Below are positions 41,049 through 50,699 of a DNA stretch of 64,000 bases, piece after piece. A model generated the notes under the pieces. It did not search any database. It was not told the origin of the DNA and was given only the letters and a program-made list of their open reading frames with translations. A program made the position numbers and the translations under genes. The first letter of the stretch is position 1, and the number at the start of each line of letters is the position of its first letter. The stretch comes from Lentisphaerae bacterium RIFOXYA12_64_32 (GTDB taxonomy: Bacteria > Verrucomicrobiota > Lentisphaeria > Oligosphaerales > YB12-FULL-65-16), in assembly GCA_001803235.1 (NCBI GenBank), contig MHBL01000302.1:1-64000 (forward strand), given 5' to 3'.

Positions 41049-41804
41049 ATGGAGATAGAAACACTCACCGCCGCACAGTGGTGCATTCTGGGCACGGCGG
41101 CGTTTCTTTTCGGGGTATCGAAGACCGGCATTCCGGGCATGGGCATTCTGGGCATCCCGCTGGTGGCGTTGGTGGTGCCGGCCCGCGCCTCGACCGGCCT
41201 GATCCTGCCCATGCTCATCATTGGCGACTGCTTCGCCGTGGGCTGGTACCGGCGTCACGCCGAGTGGCCGCACCTCATCCGGCTCATTCCCTGGGCTATT
41301 GTCGGGGTCCTGATCGGCTATGCGCTCATGGGCCAGGTCAACGACGCGCAGCTCCGGCCGGTGATCGGGGCGATCATCCTCGTGGTGCTGGGACTGAGCG
41401 CGTGGCGGCAGCGGCGCCTGGCGCGCAACCAGACCGACTTCATCGTACCGACGCACTGGTCGTTCGGCGCCGTGATGGGCGTTTCTGCTGGCATCACGAC
41501 CATGATGGCCAACGCGGCCGGCCCGATCATGATCATCTACCTGCTCGCGATGCGCCTGCCGAAGGACGCGTTCATCGGCACCGGCGCCTGGTACTTCCTG
41601 CTGGTAAACTGCTTCAAGGTCCCGTTCAGCATGAACCTGGGCCTGATCACCCTGGCGTCATTCCAGGTCAACCTCATGCTCGCCCCCGTCATCGCGGTCG
41701 GCGCCGTGCTCGGCATCGTGGTCCTCCGGCGCATTCCGCAGGAGGCATTCAACTGGATCGCCCAGATCCTGGCCGCCCTGGCCGCCGTCAAACTGCTGTT
41801 CTGA
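41049..41804 (+). CDS. TauE/SafE-family membrane permease
   Basis: A 251-residue polytopic protein with about eight hydrophobic segments and the duplicated TauE/SafE pattern: FGVSKTGIPGMGILGIPLVAL early and FGAVMGVSAGITTMMANAAGPIMIIYLLAM in the second half. Family members export sulfite, sulfoacetate or other anions. Here it faces a redox fusion protein on the opposite strand, which could fit sulfur-compound handling, but that link is inference. Confidence 0.9.
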   Translation: MEIETLTAAQWCILGTAAFLFGVSKTGIPGMGILGIPLVALVVPARASTGLILPMLIIGDCFAVGWYRRHAEWPHLIRLIPWAIVGVLIGYALMGQVNDAQLRPVIGAIILVVLGLSAWRQRRLARNQTDFIVPTHWSFGAVMGVSAGITTMMANAAGPIMIIYLLAMRLPKDAFIGTGAWYFLLVNCFKVPFSMNLGLITLASFQVNLMLAPVIAVGAVLGIVVLRRIPQEAFNWIAQILAALAAVKLLF

Positions 41805-41851
41805 AAGCCTGTACCAAGAAGCCTCGGCACTGGCACCGAAGCCGTCGCGCC

Positions 41852-43129
41852 TCAGATCTGCGCGTGCACGTCCAGTTCGTGCGCTTTGCGGCCGCCGCGC
41901 GGCACGTGGCCGGCGCCGATGCTCACGCCAAGCAGTGCGCGGCAGGTGTCAAGGCAGCGATCCACGAGCCCGGCGGCGGCTTCGTGCAGGTCCTTGCTCT
42001 CCTCGACGTAGCGGACGTTGTTCTCCATGTCCTCGGCGGACCAGCCGCGGCTGTGCGCGATGAACGGGTACTGCGGGAACTGGCAGCCGAGTTCGCCGAA
42101 AAAGGTGAGCATCTGCCCGGCCACGGCCTGGATGTTGTCCTGGCCGCCGGTGATGATCAGCCCGACCACCTTGGTTCGCATCAGGTGGCGATTGGCGATG
42201 GTTTCCTGGTTCTGAATGCAGTTCATGCGTTCGACCATCTTGTAGTACAGCGAGCTCGCCTGCCCCCAACGGATCGGCGTGGCAACGATGACGATGTCGC
42301 CCCACCGCACAAACGCGTCGTACACCACCTGCATCTGGTCGGCAGGGTCCATCTGCGTGATGGAACACGGCCAGATGCAGGCGCGCGAGCTCTTCGAGTA
42401 ATAGCCTTCGCAGGCACGGAACTGCAGTTCCGCGAGGCGGACGAGGCGCGTCTCGGCACCACAGTCGCGCGCCCGGCCCAGCGCCTCGTTGAGCAGTCGG
42501 TCGGAGGTCGAGTACCGCGGATTGCTCACGTCCATGTTCGTGGTCGAGATCCCGACCACCCGCAACGGGTCAGTCACGGCCGGGCCGCCCGGCTGCCCGC
42601 GCAATGCGATCTTGGTCAGCGGGTGTGGTGTGCGCGGCTTGTGCACGCGCGGCGTAGCCTCGGCGGCGCTGACCAACACGCGGCCGTTCTCGACCTTCAC
42701 GGCGTAGGTCGGAACCTTGTCACCCTCGCAGGCGCAACCGGTCTTGCCCTCGCCGGTCGCGCCGTCGAACCGCCAGGAGTGCCAGGGGCAGACTACGTGC
42801 TCGCCCTCAAGATGCCCATGCCCCAAGGGGCCGCCGACGTGGTTGCACTTCCCCGAGATGGCACTGAACTGACCGTCCCTGCAGACCAGTGCGATCGTCG
42901 TGTGCCCGACCTCGATCTCCTGCACCGGTTGGCGCGCCAGCTCCTCCGCGGCCCCGACGTCCTGCCACTCAATGGCCGGCGCGGCCGCAGCCGATTCCTG
43001 CGCCTCGTCGTAGGGCTCGAACTCAGTCGGCGCCGCACCGCAGGACGGACAGCACTCGGGCGGCGCATCGCCCCGGTACACGTGCCCGCAAACCGTGCAA
43101 CACCAAGCCCGTTCCGTCGCTGCCGCCAT
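41852..43129 (-). CDS. Rubredoxin-like / Rieske / flavodoxin-like fusion redox protein
   Basis: About 425 residues; the start at 43129 follows AGGAGGG. Three parts: a short rubredoxin-type iron knuckle with C11-x2-C14 and C27-x2-C30; a Rieske [2Fe-2S] domain with C95-x-H97 and C114-x2-H117 (KCNHVGGP.. and VVCPWHSW); and from about residue 187 an NADPH-dependent FMN reductase/flavodoxin-like domain (GISTTNMDVSNPRYSTSDRLL, ATPIRWGQASSLYYKMVERM, GLIITGGQDNIQ). One chain thus carries mononuclear iron, 2Fe-2S and flavin centres, implying internal electron transfer. No signal peptide; cytoplasmic. Physiological partner unknown. Confidence 0.87.
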   Translation of the reverse strand: MAAATERAWCCTVCGHVYRGDAPPECCPSCGAAPTEFEPYDEAQESAAAAPAIEWQDVGAAEELARQPVQEIEVGHTTIALVCRDGQFSAISGKCNHVGGPLGHGHLEGEHVVCPWHSWRFDGATGEGKTGCACEGDKVPTYAVKVENGRVLVSAAEATPRVHKPRTPHPLTKIALRGQPGGPAVTDPLRVVGISTTNMDVSNPRYSTSDRLLNEALGRARDCGAETRLVRLAELQFRACEGYYSKSSRACIWPCSITQMDPADQMQVVYDAFVRWGDIVIVATPIRWGQASSLYYKMVERMNCIQNQETIANRHLMRTKVVGLIITGGQDNIQAVAGQMLTFFGELGCQFPQYPFIAHSRGWSAEDMENNVRYVEESKDLHEAAAGLVDRCLDTCRALLGVSIGAGHVPRGGRKAHELDVHAQI

Positions 43130-43415
43130 CGTCAAACCCTCCTGTCCTCGCTCCGCCCCCCAGAGCCTCGCCCTCTCAGGCCCCGATTCCCGGTTGGCGC
43201 GTTCGCGGCTGGCCCGTGGTCGTTTCAGATTCCACAACTTTTGGGACGAGTGTCGGGTGTCGGGGGACGAGTTCGCGTTTCCCCTCTGACACCTCCCATG
43301 AAACTCGAACCCGGACCGCGTGAACGCGGTACTACAAGCCTCGTTGCGCTGTTGGCCAGGTTCGTAGTACCACCTTCAGGCAGTCTTGGTGCACCGTCGC
43401 CAGTTTCACTCCGAG

Positions 43416-43450
43416 ATGACCGGGCGGTCCGCCGCCCGGGGGGGCGCTGA
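43416..43450 (-). repeat. Partial R2 repeat end
   Basis: Minus-strand TCAGCGCCCCCCCGGGCGGC..GGTCAT matches the 5' end of R2. It is followed by CCTGAAA-like words. A nearby hairpin pair around GTGAACGCGGTACTAC and GTAGTACCACCTTCAGG (about 43320-43380) is another palindromic repeat. The gap 43130-43606 shows no gene. Confidence 0.55.
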
Positions 43451-43606
43451 AACCTGACACCCGAAACCTCTCCCCACCGTCCCGTCACCTACAGCCTAAC
43501 CACCTACAGCCTTCCCGAATACCATACCCCCTTTGTTTGCCCGGACCATCCGCGTGCGCTACGTTGTCCACACACAATCTGGAAGAGAGTTCATCGAGGA
43601 GCCACC

Positions 43607-45667
43607 ATGAGCACATCCTGGTACGAGACGTCGTATCGCAAGTTGTTCTTCGACTTCCACAGCGCCGGCGCGGCGGTCGGGCTGGCGTCGGCGTTTGACG
43701 CCGAGCGCTGGGCGGAGCGCCTGGTCGAGGCCAATGTGCAGGCGGTGTCCGTGTTCACCAAGTGCGGATTCGGCTACTCGTTCTACCAGAAAGGCCGGGT
43801 CCGGTACCAGCACCCGCACCTGCCGGCGGGCCTGGACATGCTCGAGGCGCAGATCAACGCCCTGCACAAACGGGGGCTGCGCGCCATCGGCTACTACCAC
43901 ACGTTCAACAGCGAGCCGGTCGCCCACGATCACCCGGATTGGATCGAGCGCGACGCGGACGGCAAGCCACGCGGCATCAGCATCTGCCTGCTCGGCCCAC
44001 TCGCCAGGGAGTGGATGCTGCCGCACATTGCGGAGATCGTCACCCACTACGACGTCGACTCGATGTTCTTCGACGGCACGTACGCGCACAGTCCATGCTA
44101 CTGCCAGACCTGCCAGGCGAACTTCGCCCAGGCGAGCGGCGGTCTGACGATCCCGAAAGACAAGAAGGACCCGGCCTGGCCACGTTTTGTGGCGTGGAAA
44201 CTCACGGCCTTCCGCGACCTGCGCCAAGCGATCTGCGACACCATCCACCGGCACCGCCCGGAAGTGGTCGTCTCGATCAACTGGGTCTATGCACCGCGCA
44301 TGCCGGAAATGGTGCCGGACGGCATTGGCGCGCTGGTGGCGGACATCTCGCCCGAGGACCAGGTTTTCAACGGCAGCTATTTCTCCGCCTATTGGGCCAC
44401 GCTCGGACGCCCGTTCGACATCATGAACTCCGCGTTCCTCCAGTGGTGGGGCGACTGGGGCTGCAAACCGGCGGTCGCCATGCAGCAGGAGGTGGCGACC
44501 ACCCTCGCGCACGGCGGCCTGACCTGGATCGGCTACCAGATGAAGCAGGACTTCGACGTCGAACCGGCGGTCATGGCGGAACTGGGCAAGACGCTCGGTT
44601 TCGTCCGCGAGCGCGAACCACTCCTGGCCGGCGCCGTTCCCGTGCCGCACCTGGCCGTGCTGCACTCGACACAGGCGCACTTCGCCGCCGACTCGGTCGA
44701 GTTCATGGTCTCGGAGAAGGCTTCCCGCGGCGCACACAAAATCCTCACCGAGAGCATGATCCATCACCACTTCCTGAACGAGGAGGCGCTGCTCAAGCGG
44801 CTCTCGGAGTTCAAGGCCGTCATCCTGCCGGACCAGCGGTGTATCGCGCCGGAACTGGCCGCCGCGCTCGACGCCTGGGTCAAGGATGGCGGTGTCCTCG
44901 TCGCCACGGCGCTGACCGGAACGCTCGACGCTGAGTTCAAAGATACCGGGCGGTTCGCCCTCGAAGACCTGCTCGGCGTGCGCCGTGACGGCGTCTACGA
45001 CCAGTCGCACGCGTACCTGGAGATAACCGATCCGCGCTTGGCCGCCGGTGCGCTCGACATGCCACACCTGGCCGAGGCCAAGAGTGTGTTCGCCAAGCCG
45101 ACGGCGGACGACGTGCAGGTCCTGGCGCGGTTGCGCAAGGTGTACCTGCGCAGCGATGGCAAGTTCCTGCTGCGCTGGTCACCGGTCGGCGACGACAGCG
45201 GCTACCCGGCCATCACCCTGCGGCGCGTCGGCAAAGGCTGGGCCGCGTACATCGCCACCGACGTGTTCCACGCCTACCGCATCAAGAACCAGTGGACGCT
45301 CAAGCACATTGTCGCGAACCTCCTGCGCCTGATGATCCCCGACCCGCCGGTGAGCGTCACCGCGCCGACCTGGCTCGAGGTCGTGCTCATGCGCCAGCCT
45401 GCGGAATCCGCACCCAACCGGGCCACACGACTGCTCGTGCACCTGGTGAATCACCACGGCGACATGCCCGGCGACGGCAACGGCCGCTGCACGGAGTACG
45501 TCCCGCCGGTGCAGGACGTCACAGTCCAGGTGCCCTGCGCCAAACGCCCGGCGCACGTGACCCTGGAACCGGACGGCACGGTCCCGAAATGGAAGTTCGC
45601 CAAAGGCATCGTCACCGTGCGCGTCCCGGAGGTCGCCATCCACCGGGTCGTCGCGATCCAGGAGTGA
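43607..45667 (+). CDS. GHL6/beta-galactosidase-like TIM-barrel glycosidase
   Basis: A 686-residue protein without a signal peptide. The start at 43607 follows GAGGAG. The N-terminal barrel (about 1-330) shows VSVFTKCGFGYSFYQKG, AIGYYHTFNSEPV, SMFFDGTYAHSPCYCQTC and GALVADISPEDQVFN; the FFDG..CxC pattern is shared with the 1093-residue protein at 32.4-35.6 kb. Residues about 335-500 are amidotransferase/trimerisation-like (LKRLSEFKAVILPDQRCI, WVKDGGVLVATA). The C-terminus is beta-rich. The family is a putative glycosidase; the substrate is unknown. Confidence 0.82.
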   Translation: MSTSWYETSYRKLFFDFHSAGAAVGLASAFDAERWAERLVEANVQAVSVFTKCGFGYSFYQKGRVRYQHPHLPAGLDMLEAQINALHKRGLRAIGYYHTFNSEPVAHDHPDWIERDADGKPRGISICLLGPLAREWMLPHIAEIVTHYDVDSMFFDGTYAHSPCYCQTCQANFAQASGGLTIPKDKKDPAWPRFVAWKLTAFRDLRQAICDTIHRHRPEVVVSINWVYAPRMPEMVPDGIGALVADISPEDQVFNGSYFSAYWATLGRPFDIMNSAFLQWWGDWGCKPAVAMQQEVATTLAHGGLTWIGYQMKQDFDVEPAVMAELGKTLGFVREREPLLAGAVPVPHLAVLHSTQAHFAADSVEFMVSEKASRGAHKILTESMIHHHFLNEEALLKRLSEFKAVILPDQRCIAPELAAALDAWVKDGGVLVATALTGTLDAEFKDTGRFALEDLLGVRRDGVYDQSHAYLEITDPRLAAGALDMPHLAEAKSVFAKPTADDVQVLARLRKVYLRSDGKFLLRWSPVGDDSGYPAITLRRVGKGWAAYIATDVFHAYRIKNQWTLKHIVANLLRLMIPDPPVSVTAPTWLEVVLMRQPAESAPNRATRLLVHLVNHHGDMPGDGNGRCTEYVPPVQDVTVQVPCAKRPAHVTLEPDGTVPKWKFAKGIVTVRVPEVAIHRVVAIQE

Positions 45668-45802
45668 AACGACGGCGACGACGCGGGCGGCGCAGGGTTC
45701 AGGGTTCAGCAACGCGAACGGTATCACGGATTGCAGTCGTACTCGCGATCGCGAGTACGATCACGAGTACGAAATGCAATCAACCAGACGGGAAGGATTC
45801 CC

Positions 45803-48800
45803 ATGCAGTCACCCCACATCTACCTCGGTATCGGTCTGGCGGCGATGGTCGGGTGCCTTTCGGGGAGCCTGGCCAAGGACGGGTATTCGCTCCTGGCGCC
45901 GGAGGAGATGCAGGCGCTCAAAGCCAGCATGAACGGCAAGGTCGACATCCCGACCGACGTCGCCAACGCCACCGACGAGGAGTTGTGGGACTACGTCCCG
46001 CCGGCCACACTCCGGCGCGCCGTCTTCCTGGGCCCGTTCGAAGCCGGGTGCCCTGAGCACGGCAAGGATGTCTACCGCGCCGGCGGCAGCGGCTTCTACC
46101 CGTGGAAACGCTCGGCGGACAAGCCCTGGAAGATCCAGTGCCCCGTCGGCGGTGAGTCCTACCCCAGCAACGACTTCGGCGCGTACTTCAAAGGCGGGAT
46201 GAAAGAGAAGCTGGACACGACTCAGCCGTACGTGGACGACGGCACCGGCTGGGTCAATGCCAAGGGTGAACGCTTCTTCTTTGTCGGGTACTGGGTGTTC
46301 TGGCAGCGTTGGTACGACGTGCTGAAGGCGATCCGGGCCTTCACGGACGCGTACTTCGCGACCGACGACGAGACCTACGCGCACAAGGCTGCCGTGGTGT
46401 TCTGCGCCATGGCCGAGCAGTACCCGAAGATGGACTACCCGAAACAGGGCACGCAAGGTTGCGGCGGCATGATCCTGCCCTGGTGCTGGGAGAACCAGTC
46501 GGTGGTCACGCCCATGTCGGAGTGCTACGACCGGCTCTTCCCGTACCTGAAGAAGGACGGCGACGCGGCGCTCCAGGCGTTCATCAAGACCAAGACGGAC
46601 CTCGGGCCGCGCCGCCAGATCGAGCAGCGGTTCATGCAGACGGTTGCCAAGACGAACTTCACCACTGACATGTACTGGTCCAACGAGTGCGACCACCAGT
46701 TGGCGCTCGCCGACCTCGCCCTGGCCTGGGACAACAATGATCCCGCGGACGGCATCACCACCAAGGCGATGATCGACTGGCTGATCAAGAACGGCGGCGA
46801 CAACTCGCTCGAGGAACTGATCCTGAACTCGACCTACCGCGACGGGTTCCCCTGCGAAGGCGCCATCGGCTACTCGGCCGCGATCGCCGGGCGCCAGCTC
46901 CAGATCGCAGAACGCCTGAAGCGCTGCGGCATGGACCTGTTCAAAGCGTACCCGCGCCTCAAGCATGTGGCCGGCTGCTGGATCGACATGACGCTGGAAG
47001 ACGGCCACTGCCCGTCGGTCGGCGACGCCGGCAGCATTCTGGGCAGCGGTCGCCAGTGGGACGCCGCCATGTTCCACCTCGCCTGGGACAACTACGGCGA
47101 CCCGAAGTTCGCCCAGGCCCTGTCGAAGATCAAGTCCATGCGGCGCACGCCGTACGCGCCGGACCGCACTGCGGAGTTCGCCGCGGTCATCCAGGAACAC
47201 GGTGAACGGCTCAACCACAAGACCCGGAATCTCGGCGGCATGGGCCTGGCCATCCTCGAATCGGGTGGGCCGCTGAACCCGCGCGGGCTGGCTCTGTACT
47301 ACGGCTCGCCGGCCGGCGGCCACTCGCACCACGACCGACTGAACATCGAGTTTTTCGACCACCGCCAGTCCGTGCTGCCCGACTTCGGCTACCCGGACCA
47401 GTGGGGACGCAAGGCGACCGATTTCACCCAGAACAGCATCGGCCACTACTCCGTGCTGGTCGATGAGAAATCCGAGCAGTACTACATGACCGGGGACCTG
47501 GACTTCATCAAAGGCTTCGACGGCGTGCAGATCGTCAGCGCGCGCGCGGAGCGCTGCTTCCCGGGCACGAGCCTGTACCGGCGCACCACGGCACTGATCG
47601 ACATCTCGCCCGCCGCCGGTTACGTCGTGGACATTTTCCGGGTGCGCGGCGGCAAGCAGCACGACTGGTGTTTCCACCTCCCGCCCGTGCCGGAGTGGGC
47701 CATCGAGGGTGTGACACTCTCGGAGCCGCCGGCCAAGGGCACGCTCGCCGGCGAGGATATCGCCGAAGGCGCCGAGATGCCCAAAGACCAGCCACGCAAC
47801 GGGTTCAACTGGATGACGAAGATCCAGCGCGCCCAGCCAGCGGGCGCGTTCACGTTCCTGGGCAAGGCGAACCCGCCGTACCCGCAACTCCGCATGACCA
47901 TGCTTCCCGACTGCGCCCAGGAAATCATCACCGGCGACCACGAATCGCCGCGGATCAAGGGCGTCGTGCCACCCACGGTCAAGTTCCTCCTGGCGCGCAA
48001 CCGTGGCGAGGGCGAACTCAGCAGCGCGTTTGCCGCCGTCATCGAGGCGTGCCCGAAGGAACCTGCGATCACGGCTATCAGCCGGCTCGAAACGACGGGC
48101 GGGAAGGAACCCGTGGCCATGCGTGTGCAGACCGCGGGGTTCAGCGATGTCATCGTCGCCGACGAGACCGGACAGACGCCGGTCACCGTGAAGGACACCG
48201 GCGAGTTCCACGGCCGCTGGGGCCTGGCCCGGCAGGATGCGCAGGGCGTAGCGAAGATGGTGCTCGTGAACGGGCGCAGACTCAAGGTCGGCAACGCGGT
48301 GCTCGAGTGCACGGACGCGTGGACCGGCAAGATCACCGCGGTAGACTTCAAGCAGAACACGCTCGTTGTCGACACCGCACTGCCAGGCGGTGACACGCTC
48401 AAGGGCGAGTGGATGATCATCTCGAACGACCAGCACAGCACCTGCTACGAGATCGCGGCCGTCGAGGGTCTGTCCCAGGGCCAGGGCACCCGCATCCGCC
48501 TGACCGAAATCTCGCCCATGGTGGGGAAAGGCTACGTGGACAAAATCGAGGAACCGGCCCGTACCATCCACACCGACACACGCTGGCGCGTCTTCGGCAA
48601 AGATTACATCTGGAGCAACAACTTTGGCCCGGTCCTGGCCGGGTACACGCTGATGAACGAGGATCTCTCGGCCGCGTTCCGGATCGAGGACTGCAAGCTG
48701 ATGCCGTCCCGGACGCGGCAGTGGTGGAAACCCGAACCGGCGTGGATCAAGCTCGCGGGCACGGAGCCGTTCGCGACCGCGTTCACGGATGCCGACGGCG

Positions 48801-49945
48801 ACGGCCGCACCGGCTTCTGGGTCTATGACTTCAATGTCGGCGATTCGTTCCGTATCACCGGCAGCGCCATGCTCCAACGCGTCGGACCGCGGACGTGGTC
48901 GCTCAGACGCAGCGGCGGCGACGCCACGCTCGCCCTGCCCTGCCCTCTGCCCCTGACCCAGGTCGCGGCACGCGGTGCGGATGACCAAGTCCAGATGCTG
49001 CCCTGCAACTACGATGCCGACGCCAAGACGGCCAGCTTCGCCGTCCCTCCGACCTTGGCCAGTCCGGTGGCGCTGTGCCTGCGCGAGACGCAAGGGCTCG
49101 ATGCAACGGACCGCGACCCGCCCGCGGTCAAGGAGATTCTCGTCGACGGCAAGCCCCAGCCAATAACGTCCCTGGTGCAACTCGACGTGAGCGAGCCGCC
49201 CCGGACGATCGAGATCCGGATCGAAGACGACAAGAACGCCATCGACGCGGAGAACGCCTTCGCGCAAGCGGGAGCAAAGACGGTTTACGCCGGCCAGGCC
49301 GGGGTGACTCTTGAACTGGCAAAGGACAATCCGCGCCAGGCCATGCTACGCCTGGACCCGACGAAGATCGTGGAGTTCGAATCGCGCCCCGAGCCGACCG
49401 TCTACAGCCTGGTCGTCACCGTTGACGACGTGGCACTGGACGACCGCGTGACCTGCGTCGCGTTCCGGTTCACACTCGGCCCGCGCATTGCGGACGGCGC
49501 CGCGTACCTCAGCGACCAGGAGCCGGTCAAGGCGTTCGCGCACGGCGGCGTGAAGCGCGACATGAACTACACCGGCGGTGAGATCCGCCTTGGCGGCGTG
49601 CCGTACCGGAAGGGCCTCACGGTCTGTCCCGAAACGACGAACGGCCCCGTCAACTACGGCGAGGCGATCTACGACCTGCCCGCCGGCAAATTCAAGACCT
49701 TCCGCGCGGTCATCGGCATCGACGACGCCGCGGGCGGCGGCAGTGTGATCTTTTCCGTGCAACTGCAGAAGCAGGGCGGTGAGTGGCAGGACGCGTTCAA
49801 GTCCGGTGTACTGGCCAAGGGCGTCGCACCCCAGAGCGTCGCCGTGTCCCTCGGCGACGCCGACAAGATCCGGCTCTACACCGACGCCTCCGGCGACATC
49901 GGCTGCGACCACGCCCTGTTCGCCGCCGCCCGCCTCGAACCGTAA
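45803..49945 (+). CDS. Secreted heparinase II/III-like polysaccharide lyase with NPCBM domain
   Basis: About 1380 residues. The start at 45803, after GGAAGGA, gives a signal peptide (..LGIGLAAMVGCLSGSLA). An alpha/alpha-toroid lyase domain (about 60-420) is followed by the beta-sandwich with AGGHSHHDRLNIEFFDHRQS, where the HSHHD cluster holds the catalytic/metal His residues of heparinase II/III-like lyases. A long middle part of beta domains follows. The last about 150 residues (VKAFAHGGVKRDMNY to DHALFAAARLEP) match an NPCBM galactose-binding-like module. It is much longer than a minimal lyase (600-700 residues). A uronic-acid polymer is the probable substrate. Confidence 0.85.
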   Translation: MQSPHIYLGIGLAAMVGCLSGSLAKDGYSLLAPEEMQALKASMNGKVDIPTDVANATDEELWDYVPPATLRRAVFLGPFEAGCPEHGKDVYRAGGSGFYPWKRSADKPWKIQCPVGGESYPSNDFGAYFKGGMKEKLDTTQPYVDDGTGWVNAKGERFFFVGYWVFWQRWYDVLKAIRAFTDAYFATDDETYAHKAAVVFCAMAEQYPKMDYPKQGTQGCGGMILPWCWENQSVVTPMSECYDRLFPYLKKDGDAALQAFIKTKTDLGPRRQIEQRFMQTVAKTNFTTDMYWSNECDHQLALADLALAWDNNDPADGITTKAMIDWLIKNGGDNSLEELILNSTYRDGFPCEGAIGYSAAIAGRQLQIAERLKRCGMDLFKAYPRLKHVAGCWIDMTLEDGHCPSVGDAGSILGSGRQWDAAMFHLAWDNYGDPKFAQALSKIKSMRRTPYAPDRTAEFAAVIQEHGERLNHKTRNLGGMGLAILESGGPLNPRGLALYYGSPAGGHSHHDRLNIEFFDHRQSVLPDFGYPDQWGRKATDFTQNSIGHYSVLVDEKSEQYYMTGDLDFIKGFDGVQIVSARAERCFPGTSLYRRTTALIDISPAAGYVVDIFRVRGGKQHDWCFHLPPVPEWAIEGVTLSEPPAKGTLAGEDIAEGAEMPKDQPRNGFNWMTKIQRAQPAGAFTFLGKANPPYPQLRMTMLPDCAQEIITGDHESPRIKGVVPPTVKFLLARNRGEGELSSAFAAVIEACPKEPAITAISRLETTGGKEPVAMRVQTAGFSDVIVADETGQTPVTVKDTGEFHGRWGLARQDAQGVAKMVLVNGRRLKVGNAVLECTDAWTGKITAVDFKQNTLVVDTALPGGDTLKGEWMIISNDQHSTCYEIAAVEGLSQGQGTRIRLTEISPMVGKGYVDKIEEPARTIHTDTRWRVFGKDYIWSNNFGPVLAGYTLMNEDLSAAFRIEDCKLMPSRTRQWWKPEPAWIKLAGTEPFATAFTDADGDGRTGFWVYDFNVGDSFRITGSAMLQRVGPRTWSLRRSGGDATLALPCPLPLTQVAARGADDQVQMLPCNYDADAKTASFAVPPTLASPVALCLRETQGLDATDRDPPAVKEILVDGKPQPITSLVQLDVSEPPRTIEIRIEDDKNAIDAENAFAQAGAKTVYAGQAGVTLELAKDNPRQAMLRLDPTKIVEFESRPEPTVYSLVVTVDDVALDDRVTCVAFRFTLGPRIADGAAYLSDQEPVKAFAHGGVKRDMNYTGGEIRLGGVPYRKGLTVCPETTNGPVNYGEAIYDLPAGKFKTFRAVIGIDDAAGGGSVIFSVQLQKQGGEWQDAFKSGVLAKGVAPQSVAVSLGDADKIRLYTDASGDIGCDHALFAAARLEP

Positions 49946-50168
49946 CGGCGACCATGCTGAACCGCAGCATTGCCACCGTCGACCTGCACTACCGGCAGAC
50001 GGCTTTCGAGGCGATGTGCGCGCGCAGCGTCTTGGGCAGCGACAGTTTCCAGGCCTCACCATCGTGAGCACGCGTGTCGCGCAACTTGAATACCCACGGC
50101 AAGCTTGGAACCCACCTTGGAGGGCGAGCGGCCCCGCGAGCCGTTCCCCTGGTCAAGCGTGGGAGTTC

Positions 50169-50444
50169 ATCTTGTGCGTCCTGGTGAGTTTTGGTTTCGT
50201 GGACTGGGTGAAGCGCGAGCTCCTGCCGCGACGTAACGGTACGCCGCGGGAAGATACGGACCTGTCACGTCTGCAGTCTGGGTTTGGTTTGGCCGACGTG
50301 GTGTAGGCGGTGGCGCGGCACTATGGCATGCTGGCGCGGCAGTTGAAGGACCGGCGCTGTCGGACGCGGGAGACCAGCCAGTTGCCGATGTACCTGGCGA
50401 GTTGCCACTGTCGCCGCGGCAGCACCCTGAGCGACATGAGCTAG
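50169..50444 (+). pseudogene. Relic of a REP-associated (Y1) transposase C-terminus
   Basis: One frame reads FGFVDWVKREL..LADVV-stop-AVARHYGM..LKDRRCRTRE..LPMYLA, ending at TAG 50442. This resembles the DnaA-like helical C-terminus of RAYT-type transposases. It is interrupted by TAG at 50304 and lacks the Y1 catalytic domain. Such enzymes move palindromic repeats, which are abundant here. The call rests on motif resemblance only. Confidence 0.45.
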
Positions 50445-50487
50445 GCCCTGTCCAAAAAGGTCCGGCGACGCAAATCGTGCTCGTGCT

Positions 50488-50578
50488 CGTCCTTCGTCGT
50501 CGTCCTCGATGGCGGGATTCGCATCGATTGGGCACCGAAAGTTGACCGATTACGGGACGAGGACGACGACGAAGGACG
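50488..50578. repeat. Inverted repeat with 21-bp perfect arms
   Basis: Arms at 50488-50508 and 50558-50578 are exact reverse complements, built from repeated GACGA-type triplets (low complexity), with a 49-bp loop. It lies just upstream of the ArsR promoter and may mark the border of the transferred operon. Confidence 0.65.
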
Positions 50579-50699
50579 ACGACGAGGACGATTCCCCGCT
50601 CTCATGAGTCGTGGCAGACCCTTTTCGCGGCGGGTCGAGCTAGGAGTTGCGCCTCACGCTGCCAGGCCCCCGGCACGCCGGCTTTGTTCCAAAGAACGC

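Noticed and set aside
41078-43450. Long plus-strand open frame spanning TauE and the redox fusion
   Set aside because: It runs through two recognised genes in wrong frame and strand; no protein character of its own.
45809-49267. Very long minus-strand open frame (over 1100 codons)
   Set aside because: It lies wholly antisense to the heparinase-like gene, which has motifs and a signal peptide. High G+C with a third-position bias opens the opposite frame; its residues are Arg/His/Asp/Val rich without family features.
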